The notes under the pieces: generated by a model
What the model was told of the DNA's origin: nothing
Database searches by the model: none
The model's input: the letters and a program-made list of their open reading frames with translations, nothing else
Shown: positions 26,143 to 32,391 of the stretch, piece after piece
How positions within the stretch are numbered: position 1 is the stretch's first letter
Layout: each line of letters starts with the position of its first letter
From: Gammaproteobacteria bacterium
GTDB lineage: Bacteria > Pseudomonadota > Gammaproteobacteria > Xanthomonadales > Rhodanobacteraceae
Direction of reading: 5' to 3'
DNA length: 34,990 nucleotides
Assembly (NCBI GenBank): GCA_021325195.1
Contig: JAJPHQ010000042.1
Location: 1 to 34,990, forward strand
Translations under genes and position numbers: made by a program

Positions 26143-27063
26143 ATGCCTGCATCGAGGTTGCGCATCGCCACCCGCAAGAGCCCGCTCGCGCTGTGGCAGG
26201 CCGGGCACGTCGCGCAACGTCTGCGTGCAGTGCATCCCGGGCTCACTGTGGAATTGCTGCCGTTGTCCACGCGCGGCGACGAAGTGCTGGATCGTTCGCT
26301 GGCGGAAATCGGCGGCAAGGGCCTGTTCCTGAAGGAACTGGAAATCGCGCTGGCCGACGATCGCGCCGACATCGCGGTGCATTCGCTGAAGGACGTGCCC
26401 GCGCACCTCGATCCGCAATTCGAACTGGCCGCGATCCTTGCGCGCGCCGATTGCGCGGACGCTTTCGTCAGCAACGATTTCGCCTCACTCGACGAACTGC
26501 CACAGGGCGCGAAAGTCGGCACCTCGTCGCTGCGCCGCGCCGCGCAGTTGCGGGCGCGGAGGTCGGACCTGGCGATCGCGGATCTGCGCGGCAATCTCGG
26601 CACGCGTTTGGCGAAACTCGACCGCGGCGATTACGCGGCGATCCTTCTCGCCGTGGCCGGATTGCAGCGGATGGGACTCGCCGCACGCATCCGTTCGCGG
26701 CTTGCGCCACCGGACTGGCTGCCGGCACCCGGTCAGGCGGCGATCGCGGTCGAAGCACGCGCCGGGGATGACGCCACCGCCGCGCTGCTCGCGCCGCTCG
26801 ACGATGCCGCGACACGGCGAACCGTCACCGCCGAACGCGCGCTGGGCGCGGCCCTGGGCGGCGACTGCACGCTGCCGCTGGGCGCGTGGTGCGAAATCGC
26901 GGATGCTGGCGCGCTGCACCTGTACGGATTGCTGGGTGACGCGCAGAACGGACGATTGCTGCGTGCCGATGCGCACGGCGACGATTCGAAAGCCCTTGGC
27001 GAGGCCGTCGCACGGTTGCTGAAAGAACGGGGCGCGGATGCCCTGCTGCGCACCCGCGTCTGA
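26143..27063 (+). CDS. hemC: porphobilinogen deaminase (hydroxymethylbilane synthase)
   Basis: Joins four porphobilinogen molecules into hydroxymethylbilane in heme/siroheme synthesis. The protein has 306 residues (E. coli 313). It begins [20 protein letters not shown] and has the substrate-binding blocks [22 protein letters not shown] (with the catalytic Asp) and [11 protein letters not shown]. Cys242 in [10 protein letters not shown] is the dipyrromethane cofactor attachment site, the same number as in E. coli. The ATG at 26143 was chosen over an upstream in-frame GTG because it matches the family N-terminus. hemD does not follow; a convergent gene does. Confidence 0.97.
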   Translation: MPASRLRIATRKSPLALWQAGHVAQRLRAVHPGLTVELLPLSTRGDEVLDRSLAEIGGKGLFLKELEIALADDRADIAVHSLKDVPAHLDPQFELAAILARADCADAFVSNDFASLDELPQGAKVGTSSLRRAAQLRARRSDLAIADLRGNLGTRLAKLDRGDYAAILLAVAGLQRMGLAARIRSRLAPPDWLPAPGQAAIAVEARAGDDATAALLAPLDDAATRRTVTAERALGAALGGDCTLPLGAWCEIADAGALHLYGLLGDAQNGRLLRADAHGDDSKALGEAVARLLKERGADALLRTRV

Positions 27064-27076
27064 ACGCCGTGCAGGA

Positions 27077-27098
27077 AAACGGATTCCGGGTTCCGTTT
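27077..27098. terminator. candidate terminator after hemC
   Basis: AAACGGA (27077-27083) pairs with TCCGTTT (27092-27098) in the 99-base convergent gap between hemC and the DUF481 gene. The arms start with A and end with T on both strands, so it could stop transcription from either side. The stem is short. Confidence 0.4.
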
Positions 27099-27162
27099 CA
27101 CGGTGCAGCCGGGAAACGGCCCGGAACGGCAATGCCTGGCTGTGCTTTCCTCGAGCCCGGCC

Positions 27163-28014
27163 TTACTTCGCCCCGCCGAAGTTGTACACGATGTTGGTCG
27201 TGAACAACTGATCGACGTGCTTGGTGCCTGGCGTGATGTCGCTGTTGTAACGGGTCTCGTAGGCGATCTTCAGCGCCAGCGCCCTGGTCATGCTGACCGC
27301 CAGCCCGATGTCGTTCTGGTAGTACTTGTTCTTGGAACCGGCCTCGGCGAGGAACGTGTCCTGCAGGCTGGTGTTGCCGGTGATCGCGAGCTTGTAATTG
27401 ACCAGCGCGCGCGCCACGGCTTCACCTTCGGTTTGGGGGTGGACGGTGGTCACCGTCGGCGGCGTGGTGGTGGTGTCCACGACGGTGTAGTCCTGCGGCT
27501 TGTAACGCTTGTAGCCGGGGCCGACCTCGAACGACAGCTCGCTGCGTGCGTCCTTGAACAGCAGATAGCCGAAGCCGATCGAAGCAACGGCCTGCCAGCG
27601 GTTGGGCGCGAAGTCGTCGTGGTCATAGCGCAATGCGCCGACCACGTAAGCGCGCGGGCTGAACTTGTAGCCCACCGAACCGCCGGTGTCGTAGCGGTTG
27701 GCGGTGGTCTGGGTCTGGCTGGTGTAGCCGGTAACCACACCGTCGGTCGTGACCGGCGTCCTGATCTCGCCTTTGGCGCGCAGTGCATCCAGGAAGAAAC
27801 TGTCCTTCCAGATGTCGTCTTCGTAGCCGAGCTTGAGCTTGGCGTCGAGGTTCTGCGACCTGGTGTTGCCGCTGGTGGCGGCGAAGCCGAGTTCGCCGCT
27901 GCCGTTCCAGCCTTGCGGCGGTGTGGCCGGTGCCGCGTCGTCGGCGAAGGCGAACGGCGGCAGGACCAGCGCCGAGACCGCGAACGCGGCGGCAATCCAT
28001 CGGATCCGTTGCAT
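27163..28014 (-). CDS. DUF481 (YdiY-like) outer-membrane protein
   Basis: A 283-residue outer-membrane beta-barrel of the DUF481/YdiY family, seen in salt- or stress-induced proteins; its exact role is unknown. Residues 1-24 form a signal peptide (WIAAAFAVSALVLPPFAFA, cut near ADD). Amphipathic strands such as GWNGSGELGFAATSGNT and VDQLFTTNIVYNF follow, and the C-terminal half has alternating aromatic residues as in barrel proteins. A strong AAGGAG lies eight bases before the ATG at 28014, partly inside a hairpin. It is the last gene of the minus-strand cluster, 71 bases after the anchor-subunit gene. Confidence 0.88.
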   Translation of the reverse strand: MQRIRWIAAAFAVSALVLPPFAFADDAAPATPPQGWNGSGELGFAATSGNTRSQNLDAKLKLGYEDDIWKDSFFLDALRAKGEIRTPVTTDGVVTGYTSQTQTTANRYDTGGSVGYKFSPRAYVVGALRYDHDDFAPNRWQAVASIGFGYLLFKDARSELSFEVGPGYKRYKPQDYTVVDTTTTPPTVTTVHPQTEGEAVARALVNYKLAITGNTSLQDTFLAEAGSKNKYYQNDIGLAVSMTRALALKIAYETRYNSDITPGTKHVDQLFTTNIVYNFGGAK

Positions 28015-28022
28015 CGGGTGTG

Positions 28023-28049
28023 TCTCCTTGCACATCAGGGCGTGCAAGG
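28023..28049 (-). promoter_or_regulatory. hairpin overlapping the ribosome-binding site of the DUF481 gene
   Basis: On the minus strand CCTTGCAC (28049-28042) pairs perfectly with GTGCAAGG (28033-28026) across an 8-base loop. The last four bases of the right arm (AAGG) are the first half of the Shine-Dalgarno AAGGAGA. Folding would hide the site, so translation may depend on structure, such as temperature or a bound factor. This is inference from the sequence. Confidence 0.5.
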
Positions 28050-28085
28050 TTGCGGGTCCCCGACTGAACTTCCGTTGAATTTTTG

Positions 28086-29024
28086 TTAAGCCGGCCGGCG
28101 CTGCGGGAAAAATGCCGCCACCGCATGGCGGGCTTCGGCGAAAAACAGCCAGCGTTCGACGAACAGCCCGGCGAGACAGCTCAGCGCGGCAACCGGTGCG
28201 ATCCATTGCCACGACAGCGGCCACGCGATCGCGATGACTGCCAGCGGCACCGCACAGAACAGCACGATCGCGAGCACGCGCAACCGACGCGAATGTTTCC
28301 GCGCCAGCACGAAGGCCATCTCGCGGGTCAGATAGCTTTCCTCGGTCGCCGGGCCCTCGAACGCACGCACGCGACCGAAGCGGTCGAGACCCGTGGCCTC
28401 CCCGGCGGTGACGGCTGGCGCGCGGTCGATCGCACGCCAGTAGTCGATCTTCATGCCCGCCGCAGCCACGCCCAGCAGCGCCAGCACCAGCGGGAACCAC
28501 GGCGGATGGCTGCCCGTGTCGAACGCCAGATAGGTCCACAGCCACAGTCCGCCGGACAGCAGCGCGAACAGCAGGTACAGCGGCAGCACGTGCGGATCGC
28601 GCCAGGCGCGGATCGGCTTCAGCGAGGTATAGATGCGCGCGGTGCAGACCAGCGTGACCAGCGAACATGCCGTCAGCACCGCGCCGGCCGCGCGCGTGGG
28701 CGGAAACAGGTTGTGCCCGCGCGCCAGCCCCGCCACCAGCAGCACCGGCAGATACGTCGTCAGCGCCGCCAATCCTTCGCGCGACAGCCACGAGCTGTCC
28801 CACTGGGTCAGCGCCCGCCACGCGCGTTCCGGCCTTCCGAGATGCAGCGTGGAGGCGATCAGGCCGGCGGTGACCAGCACGAACCCGAAGCCCAGCGGCA
28901 CCAGCACGCTGCCGCGGCCGTAGGGATACATGCCCAGCGCCAGCGCGGCGCCCAGGAAGCACCACAGCCCGTAGCCGGCGCCGCCCAGCACCGTCAAGAA
29001 GATCACCGACAACGCAGGTTTCAT
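28086..29024 (-). CDS. DmsC/SoeC-like membrane anchor subunit of a molybdoenzyme
   Basis: A 312-residue inner-membrane protein with about eight helices. It is the DmsC-family anchor that exchanges electrons between the Fe-S subunit and quinone. The family block STLHLGRPERAWRALTQWDSSWLSREG is present at about 61-87, and later helices end in ALSCLAGLFVERWLFFAEARH. In SoeABC (cytoplasmic sulfite:quinone oxidoreductase) and DmsABC this subunit is encoded beside the Fe-S subunit, as here (55 bases after it). No Tat signal or periplasmic feature marks a choice between the two, but the other subunits resemble SoeA/SoeB more. The ATG at 29024 fits. Confidence 0.85.
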   Translation of the reverse strand: MKPALSVIFLTVLGGAGYGLWCFLGAALALGMYPYGRGSVLVPLGFGFVLVTAGLIASTLHLGRPERAWRALTQWDSSWLSREGLAALTTYLPVLLVAGLARGHNLFPPTRAAGAVLTACSLVTLVCTARIYTSLKPIRAWRDPHVLPLYLLFALLSGGLWLWTYLAFDTGSHPPWFPLVLALLGVAAAGMKIDYWRAIDRAPAVTAGEATGLDRFGRVRAFEGPATEESYLTREMAFVLARKHSRRLRVLAIVLFCAVPLAVIAIAWPLSWQWIAPVAALSCLAGLFVERWLFFAEARHAVAAFFPQRRPA

Positions 29025-29079
29025 GGCTGCATTCCCCTGTCGATCAGATGTCCGGCGTCATGCACGTCCCGCGCCGCGC

Positions 29080-30000
29080 TCAGCGCGACAACACACGGTC
29101 CAGCCAGCGCAACACGGGAGACAACCCCGCAGGCTCCAGAGTTTCCTCCGCAGGCGCCGCCGGCCCGGTCACGGGCGCAAGCTCGCGTCGCGGCCGCGGC
29201 GGCAGGTAGCGGTTGACCGGGCCGTAGCCGAATTCCGGCATCAGGGCGTAACCGCCGCGTTCGGCGACCAGCTTCGAGACCGCCGAATCGGGATCGCCCA
29301 GATCGCCGAAATGACGGGCGCGGGTGGGACAGGCCATCACGCAGGCCGGCTGGCGGTCGGCCTGGTCCAGGGTTTCGTTGTAAATGCGATCGACGCACAG
29401 CGTGCACTTCTGCATGGTGCCGCGCTTGCTGTCGCGCCGGCCGACGTCGGATTGCGCCACGCCGCGCCGCGGCAGCGAAATTTCGCGTGCGCCGTACGGA
29501 CACGCCCACGCGCACAACTGGCAGCCGATGCACTTGTCCTCGTCCACCAGCACGATGCCGTCCTCGGCACGCTTGTAGCTGGCGCCGGTCGGACACACCG
29601 TCACGCAGTCCGGTGTTTCGCAGTGCAGGCACGAGCGCGGGAAGTGCACCATTTGCGGGACTCGGGACTCGGGACCCGGGACTCGGGGAGAGTTGGTGTC
29701 GCCAACCTGCTGGCTTGATATTGCTTCGAATGCATCGGAGTGGTTCTCAGTCCCGTGCATTGCGCTTTGCGCGAGCCCCAGATCCCGGGTCCCGAGTCCC
29801 GTGATTTCGTAACTATGCACCCGGTTGAACCACACCCCGTCCGGTTCTGCGCCGTAGGGATCATCGTCGGCCAGCGGCCCGAACGCGCCGCCGTCGTTCC
29901 ATTCCTTGCACGCCACCGCGCAGGCATGGCAACCCACGCAGGTGTCGAGATCGATCACCAACCCGAGCTTTTTTTTCGCTGGCGCGGGCAGGGCGGTCAT
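29080..30000 (-). CDS. SoeB/DmsB-like four-cluster Fe-S subunit with an in-frame repeat insert
   Basis: A 306-residue electron-transfer subunit carrying four [4Fe-4S] clusters. The first cysteine set is CVGCHACAVACKEWN (21, 24, 27, 31). The later sets are CLHCETPDCVTVC, CIGCQLCAWAC, and CTLCVDRIYNETL with CVMAC. Between the first and second sets, residues about 67-116 (TGLGTRDLGL... to ...GPESRVPQ) are not found in the family. They are encoded by an insert with inverted GGGACTC-type ends. All cysteines remain, so the protein could still fold. The ATG at 30000 gives the short normal N-terminus; a longer in-frame start would reach into the upstream non-coding element. SoeC/DmsC follows, and the SLC13 gene lies upstream beyond that element. 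Confidence 0.88.
   Translation of the reverse strand: MTALPAPAKKKLGLVIDLDTCVGCHACAVACKEWNDGGAFGPLADDDPYGAEPDGVWFNRVHSYEITGLGTRDLGLAQSAMHGTENHSDAFEAISSQQVGDTNSPRVPGPESRVPQMVHFPRSCLHCETPDCVTVCPTGASYKRAEDGIVLVDEDKCIGCQLCAWACPYGAREISLPRRGVAQSDVGRRDSKRGTMQKCTLCVDRIYNETLDQADRQPACVMACPTRARHFGDLGDPDSAVSKLVAERGGYALMPEFGYGPVNRYLPPRPRRELAPVTGPAAPAEETLEPAGLSPVLRWLDRVLSR
29655..29805. repeat. palindrome-ended repeat inserted in frame in the Fe-S subunit gene
   Basis: CGGGACTCGGGACCCGGG (29663-29680) is a perfect 18-base inverted match of 29784-29801. The left end has further GGGACTC heptamers (29655-29688). Between the ends lie about 100 bases of lower GC. The whole insert is read through in the coding frame without a stop. 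Confidence 0.82.
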
Positions 30001-30042
30001 GCGGCGACCATCCCGCACACGCAATTCGCGTACATAGGGGGG

Positions 30043-30512
30043 TCGACATCCGTGTCTTTTTCCCGCGAGCGGCCGCCGGGGTTCGCCGAAGGCACATCCC
30101 TGCGCCTGCGGCGAACTGGCGCACTTCCTGTGCGCCATGCTTCGGACTGATCCGTCGTCCGCTCGCCGCGTTCGAGGGGCCCCGTTCGGCGCGCATCCTG
30201 CGCGCTTCGCATCATGGAGCGCCTATGCTTCAAGGTGCGATGCTGCAGGCCATGGACGGCCGACAGCGAAGCCGAGAAGGCGCCGTTGCATGACGCCGCG
30301 GCGCGCAGCCGATCGCGCGAGCAAGGCGCGCATGTTCGAGCACAAGGATGTGCGAGTTCGCGCCGGCGCGCGATCGGCGAGCACCAAGGGCAGTCGAGCC
30401 GACACGACGTCGGCGAGACCGTCATGCCCGGCGCAATGGTTTTGGCCACTTTTGCCGAAACAAAAGTGGCCCGCGCGCATGGGATGCGCGCGGAAAAAGA
30501 CAAGGATGTCGA
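30043..30512. repeat. 470-bp non-coding element with inverted ends and eight GGA-loop hairpins
   Basis: The gap 30001-30532 has no gene. Its ends match inversely: 30043-30063 and 30492-30512 agree at 20 of 21 positions (GGAAAAAGACAnGGATGTCGA outward). On the minus strand the left half has hairpins with GGA in the loop at 30045-30056, 30091-30106, 30118-30136 and 30189-30205. On the plus strand the right half has them at 30248-30261, 30340-30353, 30471-30493 and 30499-30510. A perfect 11-bp hairpin without GGA (GGCCACTTTTG, 30444-30471) lies in the right half. The layout resembles dispersed elements common in Xanthomonadales intergenic DNA. The loops match the CsrA/RsmA recognition pattern. 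Confidence 0.7.
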
Positions 30513-30532
30513 AGCAGATAAACGCACAACAA

Positions 30533-32290
30533 TCAAAACGGCCAGATCTTCGGAATGAAATACATCGACAGCGCGCAGAACATCGCGATCAGCGGAATCC
30601 CGACCTTGGTGAAGTCGGTGAACCGGTAACCCCCCGCGTAGTACACCATGGTATTGGTGGGATAGCCCACCGGCGTCGCGAACGAGGTCGCCGCGGCGAA
30701 CGCGACCGCGACCACGAAGGGGCGCGGATCGGCGTGCACGGCGTGCGCGACGGTGACGGCGATGCCGACCATCAGCACCACCGACGGATTGTGGCCCATC
30801 AGCTCGGTGAGCAGCGCGGTCAGCAGATACACCATCAGCAGCGCGGCGAACGGACCATGGTTGCCGACCAGGCCCAGGCTGGCTTGCACCACGACGTGCG
30901 CGAGCCCCGTGCGCTCGATCGCGATGCCCAGGGGCAGGATCGCGCCCAGCAGGATGATGATCTTCCAGTCCATGCCCTCGTACACGTCCTTGCGTCCGAA
31001 GCAGCGGGTCAGCGCCATCGCGGCCACGCCGCAGATCGCGGCGATCGGGATCGGCAGCCAGCGCAGCCCCGACACGATCACCACCGCGGCCATGATCGCG
31101 ACCGCGATCAGCGCCTTGTGGCGAGGACGGCGCGCGTCCTCGCGCTCGTTCAGCACCACGAAGCGGTCGTCGCCGCGCAGCCGCGTGACCTCGGCGGCGG
31201 GCACCAGCATCATCAGCACGTCGCCGACGTTGAACGCGACATTGCTCATCTTCTCGCGCAGCACGTGGCCGCGCCGGTGGATCGCCAGCACGGTGGCGGC
31301 GTAGCGCGATTGCAGGTCCAGGTCGTACAGCGTGCGCCCTTCCGCGCGGCTGGCCGGTGTCACCATCGCCTCCACCAGCACGCGGGCCTGGCCGTCGTCG
31401 GGCGTGTGCGCGAACTCGGGGCCGATCTCCAGGCCCGCCTGCTTGCGGAAGTCCTCCAGCTTGTCCCACTCGCCGCGCACCAGCAGCACGTCGCCCACCG
31501 CGAGTTTCTGCGTGCGCGGCGACCACATGTGTTCGTCGCCGCGCAGCAGCTCCAGCGGATACACGCCGTGATCGCCCAGCCTGGCCTCGGCGATGGTCTG
31601 GCCCACCAGCGGCGAGTCCGGCATCAGTTTCAGTTCGGTGACGTACTTGCCGATCTGCAGCACCTCGGGCAGCTCGGCGTCGATGTGCTTGGGCAGCAGC
31701 CAGCGTCCGATCACCATCAGGTAAACGATCCCGGCCACGCCCAGCAGCACGCCCAGCCTGGTGAACTCGAACACGCCGAACGGCGCGAGGCCCTGCTTCT
31801 GCGCCAGCGAATCGGCCAGCAGGTTGGACGAGGTGCCGATCAGGGTGCACACGCCGCCCATCTGCGCGGCGAAGGCCATCGGCATCAGCACGCGTCCGGG
31901 CGAGGTGCCGGTGCGCGCGCACACGCGGAGCGCGATCGGCACGAAGGTCGCGACCAGCGCCACGTTCTTGATGAACGCGCCCAGCGGCGCGATCGCCAGC
32001 ATCATGCCCAGCGACAGCAGCCACGGCTGCCGGATTTTCGTCAGCAGCCTGACCAGCGGATCCAGCGCGCCGGAGCGCTCGATGCCCAGCGACAGCGCGA
32101 ACATCGCCGCCACCGTCACGGTGGCCTCGTTGCTGAAACCCGACAGCGCCTGTTCGGGCGTGATGATCCGGAACACGATCAGCAGCCCCAGCGAGACCAG
32201 TGCGACCACGTCCACGCGCACCTTCTCGCTGGCGAACAACGCCATCGCGAAGACGATGATCCCGGCGGTGGCCCAGGCCTGCCAGCTCAT
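30533..32290 (-). CDS. SLC13/DASS-family permease with two RCK_C (TrkA-C) domains
   Basis: A 585-residue inner-membrane transporter of the divalent anion:sodium symporter superfamily. The N-terminal half has five or six helices (GIIVFAMALFASEKVRVDVV, then GFSNEATVTVAAMFALSLGI). Two soluble RCK_C domains follow in the middle (about 205-285 and 305-375). The second membrane half has TELMGHNPSVVLMVGIAV and TPVGYPTNTMVYYAGGYRF, the conserved substrate/sodium loops. RCK_C-containing members include sulfate carriers, and the gene lies between the subunit genes of a likely sulfite-oxidising enzyme, so sulfate or sulfite movement is a fair guess but unproven. GGGGAA precedes the ATG by about 11 bases. 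Confidence 0.87.
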   Translation of the reverse strand: MSWQAWATAGIIVFAMALFASEKVRVDVVALVSLGLLIVFRIITPEQALSGFSNEATVTVAAMFALSLGIERSGALDPLVRLLTKIRQPWLLSLGMMLAIAPLGAFIKNVALVATFVPIALRVCARTGTSPGRVLMPMAFAAQMGGVCTLIGTSSNLLADSLAQKQGLAPFGVFEFTRLGVLLGVAGIVYLMVIGRWLLPKHIDAELPEVLQIGKYVTELKLMPDSPLVGQTIAEARLGDHGVYPLELLRGDEHMWSPRTQKLAVGDVLLVRGEWDKLEDFRKQAGLEIGPEFAHTPDDGQARVLVEAMVTPASRAEGRTLYDLDLQSRYAATVLAIHRRGHVLREKMSNVAFNVGDVLMMLVPAAEVTRLRGDDRFVVLNEREDARRPRHKALIAVAIMAAVVIVSGLRWLPIPIAAICGVAAMALTRCFGRKDVYEGMDWKIIILLGAILPLGIAIERTGLAHVVVQASLGLVGNHGPFAALLMVYLLTALLTELMGHNPSVVLMVGIAVTVAHAVHADPRPFVVAVAFAAATSFATPVGYPTNTMVYYAGGYRFTDFTKVGIPLIAMFCALSMYFIPKIWPF

Positions 32291-32391
32291 GGCAACGCTG
32301 TTTCCCCGACCGCGTGTCCCGGATCTTCAGCCACGCCGGATGCCTCCCCCAATGCCGATGACTTCACGGACCCAAGGATACCCGCCGCCGC

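Noticed and set aside
30137-30558. Small open frames within the 30001-30532 gap
   Set aside because: They follow the hairpin element and give low-complexity Arg/Ala-rich peptides; chance translation of repeat DNA is more likely than real genes.
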